64,000 bases of DNA from NCBI RefSeq assembly GCF_000190575.1, contig NC_015164.1:1612001-1676000 (forward strand), read 5' to 3'. The translations under genes and the position numbers were made by a program. Shown one piece after another: positions 55,770 through 64,000 of the stretch; within the stretch, counting starts at the first letter, position 1; every line of letters begins with the position of its first letter. The DNA comes from Phocaeicola salanitronis DSM 18170 (GTDB lineage Bacteria; Bacteroidota; Bacteroidia; Bacteroidales; Bacteroidaceae). Below the pieces are notes generated by a model, which worked only from the letters and a program-made list of their open reading frames with translations, was not told the DNA's origin and did no database searches.

Positions 55770-56129
55770 ATGAACGAAACAAAAACATTAGTAGAAAAAA
55801 TAACTGAAGGCATTCAAGAAAAGAAAGGCAAAAACATTATTATAGCTGACTTAACCGGCATCGAAGATACGATTTGCAAGTTTTTTATCATTTGTCAGGG
55901 AAACTCTCCCAGCCAAATCTTAGCCATTACAGACTCTGTAAGAGATTACGTAAAAAAGACAACGGGCGAAAAAGTCTATGCCATAGACGGTTTACGCAAT
56001 GCCCAATGGGTAGCTATGGACTATGGAAACATCATGGTACATATCTTCTTGCCGGAAGCACGTGCGCACTATAATCTGGAAACCCTTTGGGCGGATGCCA
56101 AATTAACCGCAATACCAGATCTTGACTAA
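55770..56129 (+). CDS. rsfS: Ribosomal silencing factor RsfS
   Basis: Binds L14 of the 50S subunit and blocks subunit joining when nutrients run short. 119 residues with the family blocks IIIADLTGIEDTICKFFIICQGNSPSQILAITDSV and YAIDGLRNAQWVAMDYGNIMVHIFLPEARAHYNLETLWADA. ftsH follows 19 bp later. The leader upstream contains MITE copy 5 including an upstream frame. Confidence 0.94.
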   Translation: MNETKTLVEKITEGIQEKKGKNIIIADLTGIEDTICKFFIICQGNSPSQILAITDSVRDYVKKTTGEKVYAIDGLRNAQWVAMDYGNIMVHIFLPEARAHYNLETLWADAKLTAIPDLD

Positions 56130-56148
56130 CTTTTCATTCTAAATCATC

Positions 56149-58176
56149 ATGGACGGAAATAACACCAATAATACGAATAACTTCAACAACCCTAACAATA
56201 ACAAGCCGAAAATCAATGTGCCACGCCCCAATCTGACGTGGCTGTACGTGGTCATTGCGTTGGCGTTAGGCTTTCTTTACTTATCAAGCGATGAAGGCAG
56301 CGCAAGTAAAGAAATCACATATACCGAATTCAAAGAAATGGTAAGCAAAGGATATGCCAGCAAAATCATTGCTTACGATGACAATACCGTAGAAATGTTC
56401 ATCAAGCCCGAACACATTGTAGACGTTTTCAAACAAGACGCTCAAAAGGTCGGCAAAAGCCCTGCAGTACATGTGCAGGTAGGTTCCATGGAGTCATTGG
56501 ACAAATTTATGGACGAGGAACAAACCAATGGACATTTTACCGGCTCTATCAGCTACGAGAAACGGAATAACTACTTCGGCATGATATTCTGGAACATTTT
56601 CCCGTTCCTGCTTTTGATAGCAATTTGGATTTATGCCATGCGCCGCATGGGAGGAGCTGCCGGTCCGGGCGGAACCGGAGGCGTATTCAGCGTAGGCAAA
56701 AGCAAAGCACAATTATTTGAAAAGGGAGCCAACCGCATCACGTTCAAGGATGTAGCCGGACAAGCCGCAGCCAAGCAAGAGGTGCAAGAAATCGTAGACT
56801 TCCTGAAAGATCCTGAGAAGTACACCAAACTGGGAGGAAAAATCCCGAAAGGCGCGTTGCTGATAGGTCCTCCGGGAACTGGCAAGACCCTGCTTGCCAA
56901 AGCTGTAGCAGGCGAAGCCGACGTACCTTTCTTCTCCATATCAGGTTCCGACTTCGTAGAAATGTTTGTAGGCGTAGGCGCATCACGCGTACGTGACCTG
57001 TTCCGTCAAGCCAAAGAGAAAGCGCCTTGCATTATCTTCATTGATGAAATAGATGCCGTAGGGCGTGCACGCGGGAAGAATCCCAGCATGGGAGGAAACG
57101 ATGAACGCGAAAACACCTTGAACCAATTGCTGACTGAAATGGACGGCTTCGGTTCGAATAGCGGTGTCATTATCCTAGCTGCGACCAACCGGGTAGACAT
57201 CTTGGATAAAGCACTGTTGCGTGCCGGACGTTTTGACCGGCAAATCTATGTAGACCTGCCCGACCTGAACGAACGGAAAGAAGTTTTCGGCGTGCATTTG
57301 CGCCCGCTTAAATTGGACAGCACCGTAGACGTAGACCTGCTGGCAAGACAAACTCCCGGATTCAGCGGAGCCGACATTGCCAACGTATGCAACGAAGCTG
57401 CCTTGATAGCTGCCCGCCATTCGAAAGAATCGGTCGGCAAAGACGACTTCCTGGCTGCCATTGACCGTATCGTAGGAGGTTTGGAAAAGAAAACCAAGGT
57501 AATGACCGCAGCCGAGAAACGTGCCATAGCTCTGCACGAAGCCGGACATGCCACGGTTTCCTGGCTTTTGGAGCATGCCAACCCGCTGATTAAGGTGACC
57601 ATCGTGCCGCGCGGACGTGCATTGGGAGCGGCATGGTATCTGCCTGAGGAACGCCAGCTCACCACAAAAGAGCAAATGCTGGACGAAATGTGTGCCACCC
57701 TTGGCGGACGTGCCGCAGAAGAACTTTTTGTAGGACATATATCTACCGGAGCGATGAACGACCTGGAGCGTGTAACCAAGCAAGCTTACGGCATGATAGC
57801 CTACGCCGGTATGAGCGACAAACTTCCGAACCTTTGCTATTATAGCAACGATGAATTTGCATTCAACAAGCCGTATAGCGAACATACCGCTGAAATCATC
57901 GACCAAGAAGTTCAGAAGATGATTAACGAGCAATATGTCCGTGCTAAAGAGCTGTTGCAACACCATCAGGAAGGCCACAACCAGTTGGCACAACTGTTGA
58001 TAGAACGTGAGGTTATCTTTGCAGAAGATGTAGAAAAGATTTTCGGCAAACGCCCATGGGCTTCCCGTTCGGAAGAAATCATGGCAGAAGAGAGCAAGCC
58101 TCAACTTCCGGCAGAAGAGCCAAAGGCACTTCCCGAGAATACACAACAGAAAGAAGACGAACACCATGAAGAATAA
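56149..58176 (+). CDS. ftsH: ATP-dependent zinc metalloprotease FtsH
   Basis: A membrane AAA protease that degrades misfolded and regulatory membrane proteins. 675 residues: an Asn-rich cytoplasmic start ([15 protein letters not shown]), TM1 near 27-44, a periplasmic domain, TM2 near 143-163, then the AAA module with Walker A GPPGTGKT, Walker [12 protein letters not shown] and second region of homology [21 protein letters not shown]. The protease domain has zinc motif HEAGH (His463). The end is acidic and disordered. The cdsA start lies within its last codons (11-nt overlap). Confidence 0.96.
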   Translation: MDGNNTNNTNNFNNPNNNKPKINVPRPNLTWLYVVIALALGFLYLSSDEGSASKEITYTEFKEMVSKGYASKIIAYDDNTVEMFIKPEHIVDVFKQDAQKVGKSPAVHVQVGSMESLDKFMDEEQTNGHFTGSISYEKRNNYFGMIFWNIFPFLLLIAIWIYAMRRMGGAAGPGGTGGVFSVGKSKAQLFEKGANRITFKDVAGQAAAKQEVQEIVDFLKDPEKYTKLGGKIPKGALLIGPPGTGKTLLAKAVAGEADVPFFSISGSDFVEMFVGVGASRVRDLFRQAKEKAPCIIFIDEIDAVGRARGKNPSMGGNDERENTLNQLLTEMDGFGSNSGVIILAATNRVDILDKALLRAGRFDRQIYVDLPDLNERKEVFGVHLRPLKLDSTVDVDLLARQTPGFSGADIANVCNEAALIAARHSKESVGKDDFLAAIDRIVGGLEKKTKVMTAAEKRAIALHEAGHATVSWLLEHANPLIKVTIVPRGRALGAAWYLPEERQLTTKEQMLDEMCATLGGRAAEELFVGHISTGAMNDLERVTKQAYGMIAYAGMSDKLPNLCYYSNDEFAFNKPYSEHTAEIIDQEVQKMINEQYVRAKELLQHHQEGHNQLAQLLIEREVIFAEDVEKIFGKRPWASRSEEIMAEESKPQLPAEEPKALPENTQQKEDEHHEE

Positions 58177-59002
58177 CTTTTTACAACGGACTATCACCGG
58201 CGTTATTTTCGTAGCCGCATTAGTGGGATGTATTTTAGGCGGACCTATCTCGTTCACCATCCTGTTCGCTATCGTCAGTGCATTGACCATCCGTGAATTC
58301 GGCAATCTGGTCAATGCCACAGGCAAAGTGCAAATGCATACATCCATATCTATGCTGGCAGGTGTCTTCCTGTTCTTATGTTTCGGATACATCGGAGTGG
58401 TACCGGGAAGCAACGAAATTTTCATCCCCTACTTATTCTTAATCATGTATCTATTCATCAGCGAATTGTACAAAAAGCAAAAGGACCCGATTAACAACTG
58501 GGCATACGCCATGATGAGCCAAGTCTACATCGGGTTATCGTTTGCCCTGCTGAACGTGCTTGCTTACCATACAAGCGCAGCCACCAGCACTTCACAATAC
58601 AATCCGATATTGCCTTTATCCATTTTCATCTTTACCTGGATAAATGATACCGGAGCTTATTGTACGGGAATGCTTTTCGGCAAACACCGCTTGTTTGAGC
58701 GTATCTCGCCCAAGAAATCATGGGAGGGTTCCATCGGCGGAGCTGTATGCTGCATGGTTGCAGCCGTTATCCTTGCACAATACTTCGCTTTCCTGAATGT
58801 ATACGAATGGATAGGGCTGGGATTGACCATCGTGGTCTTCGGCACATGGGGAGACCTGACCGAATCGCTTTTCAAGCGCACTTTGGGAATCAAAGACTCC
58901 GGAAACATCTTGCCGGGACATGGAGGCATGTTGGACCGTTTCGACAGCACCCTCATGGCAATACCGGCATCTGTGGTTTACCTGTATATCTTGAGTCTGT
59001 GA
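58166..59002 (+). CDS. cdsA: Phosphatidate cytidylyltransferase
   Basis: Makes CDP-diacylglycerol from phosphatidic acid and CTP, the branch point of phospholipid synthesis. 278 residues, about seven membrane helices; the signature SLFKRTLGIKDSGNILPGHGGMLDRFDS is at the C-terminal end, and SPKKSWEGSIGGA precedes it. It overlaps ftsH by 11 nt, so the two are coupled. Confidence 0.95.
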   Translation: MKNNFLQRTITGVIFVAALVGCILGGPISFTILFAIVSALTIREFGNLVNATGKVQMHTSISMLAGVFLFLCFGYIGVVPGSNEIFIPYLFLIMYLFISELYKKQKDPINNWAYAMMSQVYIGLSFALLNVLAYHTSAATSTSQYNPILPLSIFIFTWINDTGAYCTGMLFGKHRLFERISPKKSWEGSIGGAVCCMVAAVILAQYFAFLNVYEWIGLGLTIVVFGTWGDLTESLFKRTLGIKDSGNILPGHGGMLDRFDSTLMAIPASVVYLYILSL

Positions 59003-59068
59003 CATTCCCAACACAGATTACACAGATTTAAAATGAACTCATTCATCCTTTTATCTGCGGGCACGCAC

Positions 59069-59104
59069 GCATATAGTTGCACAAGCCCGCAGAAGTATAT
59101 GCGT
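59069..59104. repeat. GCATATAGTTGC word with inverted partner
   Basis: GCATATAGTTGC (59069-59080) and GTATATGC at 59095-59102; the same motif family as at 18179 and 52643. The preceding bases 59010-59028 contain a tandem CACAGATTACACAGATT. Confidence 0.5.
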
Positions 59105-59128
59105 AAGGCTGTGCATATACCTCTGCAG

Positions 59129-59337
59129 CGTTACAATTGTTACAATTACAGTTAAATGAAATCGTTTTTTTCATGTAAACGCAAGGGCACAAGGATAGAG
59201 CGAGTGCTTCATTAAAAATTATATATTATATATATTATAATATATATAATATATAATTTTATAGTCAATGTTTCATCTTCTTTTCTTCTCTTCTGGAAAA
59301 CCAATTTCATTTAACTGTAATTGTAACAATTGTAACG
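59129..59337. repeat. Perfect 34-bp inverted repeat flanking 141 bp
   Basis: Arms 59129-59162 (starting CGTTACAATTGTTACAATTA) and 59304-59337 (ending TAATTGTAACAATTGTAACG) are exact reverse complements. Between them is a 46-bp perfect AT palindrome and little else. It lies between the convergent cdsA and lpxB genes. No target duplication is seen next to the arms. A run of seven G follows the right arm. Confidence 0.92.
59215..59260. repeat. Perfect 46-bp AT palindrome
   Basis: 23-bp arms, AAAATTATATATTATATATA then TTA, meet their exact reverse complement with no spacer. All bases are A or T. It is centred inside the 34-bp inverted repeat and could extrude as a cruciform. Confidence 0.92.
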
Positions 59338-59385
59338 GGGGGGATAATAGCTGTGGTCTGTGTGCCAGAATACAAGCCGAAAATA

Positions 59386-60537
59386 TCACGCATATAATTT
59401 CTTCTTGTATGCTTCCAATGCCTCCAGCATGTGCCGGGCAGCCCTTTCGGAAGCTCCGGCTTCTCCCAAAACCTGTATCAAAGTTTCGTAATCCGCCAAC
59501 ATCCGTTCACGTTCCTTCCCCCCCGGCAATATCTGCGCGAGTTCACGCTTCACCGCACGGACGCTCATATCTCCGGCAACCAGCTCGGTGACAACTTCTT
59601 TCCCCGCTATCAGATTGACCAACGATACGAAAGGAACTTTCAAAACCAACCGGCGTAAAAGAGAAACCAGCTTACCGGCTGCCGTATAATAACATACGAC
59701 TTGAGGCACACGGAACAGAGCGGTTTCGAGCGTAGCCGTACCGGAAGTGACCAAGGCTGCAGCAGCATGCGACAAAAGCCGGTACGTCTCACCAAAGACA
59801 ATCTCGGTATCCGCATCAATGTACTGATGGTAAAAATCCGGTTCAATCCCCGGAGCGCCCGCCACTACGAACTGATAATCAGGGAAACTCCGCGCCGCCT
59901 GAATCATCAATTGCAAGTTATCCTTTATCTCCTGCTTCCGGCTTCCGGCAAGCAAAGCCACAACCGGCTTTTTCCCCCAATGATGCGCACTTACAAAATC
60001 ATCGAAAGTTTCTTTAAAGCTTTTCCGGAAAGCATCTACAGCATCCACACACGGATTGCCCACATAATGGACCGGATAACCGTGTTTCCGGTAAAACTCC
60101 ACCTCAAACGGCAAGATAGAGAACAACGCGTCCACATCGCGCTTGATATTCTTGATACGGTACTCCTTCCATGCCCAGATTTTCGGAGAGATATAATAGA
60201 ATACGGGAATTTGCGTATGAAGCTTGATGTATTGGGCTATTTTCAGATTGAATCCCGGATAGTCTACCAGAATCAGGACATCCGGATTCCAAGCCTCTAC
60301 ATCGTTCTTACAAAAATCCATATTGCGAAGAATGGTCCGCAAATGCAAAAGGACGGGTACAAACCCCATATATGCCAAGGACTTATAATGCCTTACACAC
60401 ACGCCTCCTACCTTTGCCATCAGGTCTCCCCCGAAGAAACGGAACTCCGCTTCCGGGTCTTCCCTGCGCAACGCACGCATCAGATTGGATGCATGCAAGT
60501 CTCCCGACGCTTCTCCTACAATCAGATAATACTTCAT
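59386..60537 (-). CDS. lpxB: Lipid-A-disaccharide synthase
   Basis: Joins UDP-diacylglucosamine and lipid X to make the lipid A disaccharide. 383 residues: begins MKYYLIVGEASGDLHASNLM, then YISPKIWAWKEYRIKNIKRDVDALFSILPFEVEFY, LLAGSRKQEIKDNLQLM, and the GT19 C-terminal block LLSHAAAALVTSGTATLETALFRVPQVVCYYTA. It starts 3 bp after the surE stop, so the two share a transcript. Confidence 0.95.
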   Translation of the reverse strand: MKYYLIVGEASGDLHASNLMRALRREDPEAEFRFFGGDLMAKVGGVCVRHYKSLAYMGFVPVLLHLRTILRNMDFCKNDVEAWNPDVLILVDYPGFNLKIAQYIKLHTQIPVFYYISPKIWAWKEYRIKNIKRDVDALFSILPFEVEFYRKHGYPVHYVGNPCVDAVDAFRKSFKETFDDFVSAHHWGKKPVVALLAGSRKQEIKDNLQLMIQAARSFPDYQFVVAGAPGIEPDFYHQYIDADTEIVFGETYRLLSHAAAALVTSGTATLETALFRVPQVVCYYTAAGKLVSLLRRLVLKVPFVSLVNLIAGKEVVTELVAGDMSVRAVKRELAQILPGGKERERMLADYETLIQVLGEAGASERAARHMLEALEAYKKKLYA

Positions 60538-60540
60538 ACG

Positions 60541-61356
60541 TCACACATTAAAGTTCCACGTTTTCAGTTCACGCATCACCGCATACGCCGTCACATCCAC
60601 TTGTGTAGGCGTAACCGCTACATAATTATGCTCCAACGCCCAATGGTCCGTATCTTCCGCATTCGGTTCCAGATTACGGTATTCGCCGGTAAGCCAATAA
60701 TAATTCCCTCCCCGCGGATGGTCGGCTTTCACAAACTCACGTGTCCACACGCCATGTGTCTGGCGGCAAATCAATACCCCCTCCAAGTCGGGCGTATCCG
60801 GAAAGTTGACATTCAGGCAAATCCCTTCGGGAAGCCCTTTTTCCAATGTCTCTTCCACAATGCGGCGCACGTAGGGCAAGACCGGCGAGAAATCGGCGTC
60901 CGCCTGATGATTGCACAACGAAAAGCCGATAGACGGAATGCCCTTCAAGCATCCTTCAATCACCACTCCCATTGTTCCCGAATAATGCACGTTCACCGAT
61001 GAGTTGTCGCCATGGTTGATTCCGCCGACCACCAAATCCGGAACGGCAGGCACAATGGCATGCAACGCCAGTTTCACACAATCCACCGGCGTGCCCGAAC
61101 ATTTATAGACGGAAAGCCCGCTTTCTTGCTGAAGCAATGCGTAACGCACCGGATAAGCAGAAGTAATCGCGCCGGCAGACCCCGAGCGGGGACCGTCGGG
61201 CGCCACGACTATCAAGTCGCCCACCGGACGCAAGGCACGTATCAGTTCATGTATTCCCTTTGCATTCACGCCGTCATCGTTCGACAGAAGCAAAAGAGGT
61301 CTTTTTTTGTCATACTCCTTATTATATTTATATTCCCAAATAGCCTTTGATAACAT
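60541..61356 (-). CDS. surE: 5'-nucleotidase SurE
   Basis: A metal-dependent nucleotidase acting on nucleoside 5'-monophosphates, a stationary-phase survival protein. The core motifs are [14 protein letters not shown] (metal ligands), [30 protein letters not shown] and [20 protein letters not shown]. The start is uncertain. The ATG at 61356 gives 271 residues with a 17-residue lead before KKRPLLLL. A second ATG at 61314 has the family-typical spacing and AAGGAG close by but is out of frame by one base across a run of seven A. The frame also opens further upstream through a palindrome. It leads lpxB. Confidence 0.88.
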   Translation of the reverse strand: MLSKAIWEYKYNKEYDKKRPLLLLSNDDGVNAKGIHELIRALRPVGDLIVVAPDGPRSGSAGAITSAYPVRYALLQQESGLSVYKCSGTPVDCVKLALHAIVPAVPDLVVGGINHGDNSSVNVHYSGTMGVVIEGCLKGIPSIGFSLCNHQADADFSPVLPYVRRIVEETLEKGLPEGICLNVNFPDTPDLEGVLICRQTHGVWTREFVKADHPRGGNYYWLTGEYRNLEPNAEDTDHWALEHNYVAVTPTQVDVTAYAVMRELKTWNFNV

Positions 61357-61458
61357 GCAGGCGTTCACGGCGGCAAACGCGGGCAGCTGCGATGGCAAAC
61401 GCAAGCATTCACGATGGCGCATGCAGCCGCCTGCGTTTGCCATCGTGAACGCCTGCAT
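61357..61458. repeat. GC-rich palindrome in the surE leader
   Basis: From 61354, ATGCAGGCGTTCACG plus further bases pair with CGTGAACGCCTGCAT at the far end (about 30 of 34 matching). GGCAAACGC words recur inside. It lies between the -7 box and the surE start, so the mRNA leader would fold into it. Confidence 0.75.
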
Positions 61459-61473
61459 ATCCCAACGTGCCTG

Positions 61474-61481
61474 CAAAGTTA
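61474..61481 (-). promoter_or_regulatory. -7 box of surE-lpxB
   Basis: Minus-strand TAACTTTG upstream of the palindrome; the -33 position reads TTCG. Confidence 0.5.
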
Positions 61482-61540
61482 CAATAAATTCGGAAATGTA
61501 CGAATGCGGGCATGATTATCCGTTAATTTAACACAAGTAC

Positions 61541-61720
61541 TTAGAGTCTGTTTAAATTTTGCTCAGGTTAATTTTGCGAATTGTTTTCGAGGATGTTTTT
61601 CTGATTTTATGAGGAGGATAGCGGGCTATCTGACGAATAAAATCGGGAAAACAGACCGGAAACAAACGCAAAAGAACCTGATAAAATATTACTTTATTGG
61701 AAAATTTAAACAGGCTCTTA
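61541..61720 (+). repeat. MITE family M2 (cousin of M1), 174 bp plus TTA duplications
   Basis: The element 61544-61717 has ends GAGTCTGTTTAAATTT and AAATTTAAACAGGCTC, flanked on both sides by TTA. The inner GATAGCGGGCTATCTGACGA is shared with M1. A short frame begins MRRIAGYLTNKIGK. Confidence 0.82.
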
Positions 61721-61888
61721 TTATTCTTCCCAAACCAAGCCGGATTATTAAACAGAAATCGCTATCTTTGCCCAGCGAAGTTATTAACAAAAGCAACGAG
61801 TTATCAACAGTTTTGCAAAATGTAGTATTTTTGCGATACGCTATCTCGCCAATTATTTGTTACTTCGCAATCAGATAAACTGATTAAT
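61721..61888 (+). promoter_or_regulatory. Upstream region of parA with two -7-like boxes
   Basis: TATCTTTG (61764-61771) and TATTTTTG (61827-61834) both match TAnnTTTG. TTATTAACA and TTATCAACA words lie between them; these differ from the DnaA box by one or two bases. Confidence 0.45.
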
Positions 61889-62653
61889 ATGGGAAAAATT
61901 ATTGCAATAGCCAACCAAAAAGGAGGAGTAGGCAAAACTACAACCACCATAAACCTGGCTGCATCATTGGCTACACTCGAAAAGAAAGTACTGGTAATCG
62001 ACGCTGACCCGCAGGCAAATGCGTCATCAGGGCTGGGAGTTGACCTGAAAGAAATAGACTGCTCCATTTACGAATGCCTGATTAACCAAAACGACATACG
62101 GGAAGCCATTTACACGACCGATATTGACGGACTGGACATCATTCCTTCTCACATTGACCTCGTAGGGGCAGAAATCGAAATGCTGAACCTGGACAACCGC
62201 GAGAAGATTATGAAAAAGGCGCTGGCGCCGATGGTGAACGAATACGACTACATCCTGATAGACTGTTCTCCTTCGCTCGGGCTTATTACCATCAACGCCC
62301 TGACCGCAGCCGATTCGGTGATTATCCCGGTGCAATGCGAATATTTTGCATTGGAAGGCATCAGCAAACTGCTGAACACCATACGGATTATCAAGACCAA
62401 GCTGAACCCTTCGCTGGAAATAGAAGGGTTCCTGCTGACCATGTTCGACTCTCGCCTGCGTTTGGCAAACCAAATATACGACGAGGTGAAACGCCATTTC
62501 CAGGAACTGGTATTCAAAACCATTATCCAACGGAATGTGAAACTAAGCGAAGCTCCAAGCCATGGAATCCCAGCCATCTTATACGATGCCGATTCGACCG
62601 GAGCGAAAAACCATTTGGCGTTAGCCAATGAAATAATCAACAAAAACAAATAA
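61889..62653 (+). CDS. parA: Chromosome-partitioning ATPase ParA (Soj)
   Basis: A Walker-type ATPase that moves ParB-DNA complexes along the nucleoid. 254 residues with the deviant Walker [19 protein letters not shown]-type [13 protein letters not shown], and [24 protein letters not shown]. It precedes parB by 27 bp, as on bacterial chromosomes. No N-terminal HTH, so it is of the chromosomal type. Confidence 0.96.
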   Translation: MGKIIAIANQKGGVGKTTTTINLAASLATLEKKVLVIDADPQANASSGLGVDLKEIDCSIYECLINQNDIREAIYTTDIDGLDIIPSHIDLVGAEIEMLNLDNREKIMKKALAPMVNEYDYILIDCSPSLGLITINALTAADSVIIPVQCEYFALEGISKLLNTIRIIKTKLNPSLEIEGFLLTMFDSRLRLANQIYDEVKRHFQELVFKTIIQRNVKLSEAPSHGIPAILYDADSTGAKNHLALANEIINKNK

Positions 62654-62680
62654 AAGAGTTGTCATTAGGCTGAATTAAAT

Positions 62681-63580
62681 ATGGCTGTACAAAAGAAATT
62701 TGCATTAGGAAGAGGGTTAGACGCATTGATTTCCACGAACGAGGAAATCAAGACGTCCGGCTCGTCTTCCATCAACGAAATAGAGCTGAGCAAGATATCG
62801 GTGAACCCGAACCAGCCACGGCGCGAGTTCGACCCGATTGCCTTGCAGGAGCTTGCCGATTCCATTGCCGAAATCGGCATCATCCAACCCATTACATTAC
62901 GCCAGATGAGCGAAGACGCCTATCAAATCATTGCGGGCGAACGGCGTTACCGCGCCGCGATACAAGCAGGGCTGCAGACGATTCCCGCCTATATCCGTAC
63001 GGCAGACGACGAAAATGTAATGGAAATGGCATTGATAGAAAACATCCAGCGCGAAGACCTGAACTCGCTGGAAATCGCACTTGCCTACCAGCACTTAATC
63101 GAACAATACGGGCTGACACAAGAACGGCTGAGCGACCGGGTAGGGAAAAAACGTGCCACCATTGCCAATTACCTGCGCCTGCTTAAACTGCCTGCACAAA
63201 TCCAGGTCGCCTTGAAAAACAAGGAAATCGACATGGGCCATGCGCGCGCCTTACTGGCGTTGGATGACCCGAAAACGCAAATCCGCATATTCAACGAAAT
63301 CATTTCGCAAGGCTACTCCGTACGGAAGGTAGAAGAGATTGTAAAAGCTCTTTCCGCAGGCGAAAGCGTCGAGTCGGGCGGGAAAAAGATTGTCCCGAAA
63401 GGCTCGAAGCTATCCGAAGAATATGCCCTGCTGCAAAACCATCTGTGTTCTTTCTTCGGCACAAAAGTGCAGCTTTCGTGCAGCAACAAGGGAAAAGGGA
63501 AAATCAGCATCCCGTTCAATAACGAAGCCGATTTGGAACGAATCATGGAAATTCTGGATTCGCTACAACCTAAAGCATAA
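62681..63580 (+). CDS. parB: Chromosome-partitioning protein ParB (Spo0J)
   Basis: Binds parS and slides as a CTP-dependent clamp. 299 residues: [24 protein letters not shown] and [15 protein letters not shown] form the CTP-binding domain, [22 protein letters not shown] the HTH, and the C-terminal 60 residues ([45 protein letters not shown]) the dimer domain. No parS site was found in the window. Confidence 0.96.
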   Translation: MAVQKKFALGRGLDALISTNEEIKTSGSSSINEIELSKISVNPNQPRREFDPIALQELADSIAEIGIIQPITLRQMSEDAYQIIAGERRYRAAIQAGLQTIPAYIRTADDENVMEMALIENIQREDLNSLEIALAYQHLIEQYGLTQERLSDRVGKKRATIANYLRLLKLPAQIQVALKNKEIDMGHARALLALDDPKTQIRIFNEIISQGYSVRKVEEIVKALSAGESVESGGKKIVPKGSKLSEEYALLQNHLCSFFGTKVQLSCSNKGKGKISIPFNNEADLERIMEILDSLQPKA

Positions 63581-63593
63581 AAACGGACCTATT

Positions 63594-64000
63594 TTGGAAA
63601 AGAAGACATTGACATACTGGCTGTTTCCTGTATTCCTGTTCTGCTTCCTGTTCGGGGCATGTACGGATGTGCATGCGCAACGCGCCCGCAAGCACCGCGA
63701 AGGACTGCTGAAAGCCGATTCCATCCGGGCACAACACGTGGCAGACAGCCTGGCATTGCTTGACACGCTCAGCGTACCCAAACGGATTACAGACTTGGAA
63801 GCTCCGGTAGACACCGCATTGCTTGCAAGACAAAACGACTCCATCCAACAGCAAATGCCGAAGATGGAGATAAAAAAGAAAAAATGGACACCCATTCCAA
63901 ACAATGCCATCTGGCTATCGCTGGCAATTCCGGGAGCGGGGCAAATCTATAACCACAAGTATTGGAAACTGCCCATCATCTACGGCGGATTCGTGGGATG
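63594..64000 (+). CDS. DUF5683 membrane protein (3' end outside window)
   Basis: Starts at TTG 63594 (read as [23 protein letters not shown]), giving a signal-type hydrophobic start with a possible lipobox FGAC; no in-frame ATG is available earlier. After a charged region, the block [27 protein letters not shown] matches the start of the DUF5683 domain, a membrane family that often follows parAB in Bacteroidetes (recall). 135 codons are visible. Function unknown. Confidence 0.75.
   Translation, partial: MEKKTLTYWLFPVFLFCFLFGACTDVHAQRARKHREGLLKADSIRAQHVADSLALLDTLSVPKRITDLEAPVDTALLARQNDSIQQQMPKMEIKKKKWTPIPNNAIWLSLAIPGAGQIYNHKYWKLPIIYGGFVG

Noticed and set aside
61779..61810. TTATTAACA and TTATCAACA as DnaA boxes or an origin upstream of parA
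   Set aside because: Each differs from TTATnCACA by one or two bases, only two are present, and no AT-rich unwinding region or dnaA gene is close.

Overview
The window reads as Bacteroidales chromosome, most like Bacteroides/Phocaeicola. The evidence is Bacteroidetes-type promoters (-33 TTTG, about 19-20 bp, -7 TAnnTTTG) before many genes, weak Shine-Dalgarno signals, SPII lipoproteins with acidic residues after the lipid cysteine, an ArgF'-type succinylornithine carbamoyltransferase, a Ser-type sulfatase with its anSME, DUF4290, NigD-like and calycin-like lipoproteins, and an Mfa/FimA-type fimbrial locus. Genus assignment is inference.

Layout. 1-8 kb: truncated gapdh, an exported GH3 beta-glucosidase, guaA, two surface lipoproteins (PCMD and calycin-like) and efp. 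8-14 kb: rpmH, then a run of PASTA protein, rluD-type synthase, ddl, acyltransferase, NigD-like lipoprotein and rhodanese lipoprotein. 14-16 kb: argF' and proA on the minus strand. 16-26 kb: a dense plus-strand housekeeping block (DUF2007, lytic transglycosylase, tsaB, DUF4290, murA, rimM, M23 peptidase, dxr, rseP, lgt) centred on the envelope. 26-28.5 kb: a DPP-IV-like S9 peptidase. 28.5-32.5 kb: a repeat-rich accessory island with an AAA/DUF4143 ATPase and a DUF1810-ADP-ribosylglycohydrolase fusion. 32.5-46.7 kb: a ten-gene fimbrial operon behind one consensus promoter. 47-52.6 kb: an EamA transporter and a sulfatase-GH28-anSME operon. 52.7-64 kb: folP-cdaA, a 29-codon small gene, two identical tRNA-Gln(CUG) genes, rsfS-ftsH-cdsA, surE-lpxB and parA-parB followed by a truncated DUF5683 gene.

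The genes fall into a few working units: peptidoglycan and lipid A supply (ddl, murA, lpxB, cdsA, transglycosylase, M23), lipoprotein export (lgt), and a surface fimbria whose subunits are all lipoproteins. Seven of the eight fimbrial lipoproteins carry a Ser/Thr-Arg site downstream of the lipid cysteine, as expected for Arg-specific maturation; the FimB/Mfa2-type anchor lacks it. No gingipain-like protease lies in the window.

The most unusual DNA is intergenic. A 192-bp MITE family has five near-full-length copies, one fragment and a divergent cousin; most are flanked by 3-bp TTA/TAA duplications, and one copy sits in the rsfS-ftsH-cdsA leader. Other interspersed palindromic families occur, with one case of nesting. 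A perfect 34-bp inverted repeat encloses a perfect 46-bp AT palindrome between cdsA and lpxB. The AAA ATPase start is preceded by a 33-bp (11-codon) periodic repeat. No CRISPR array, prophage or intact transposase was seen. All assignments rest on motifs and recalled family features; no search was run.
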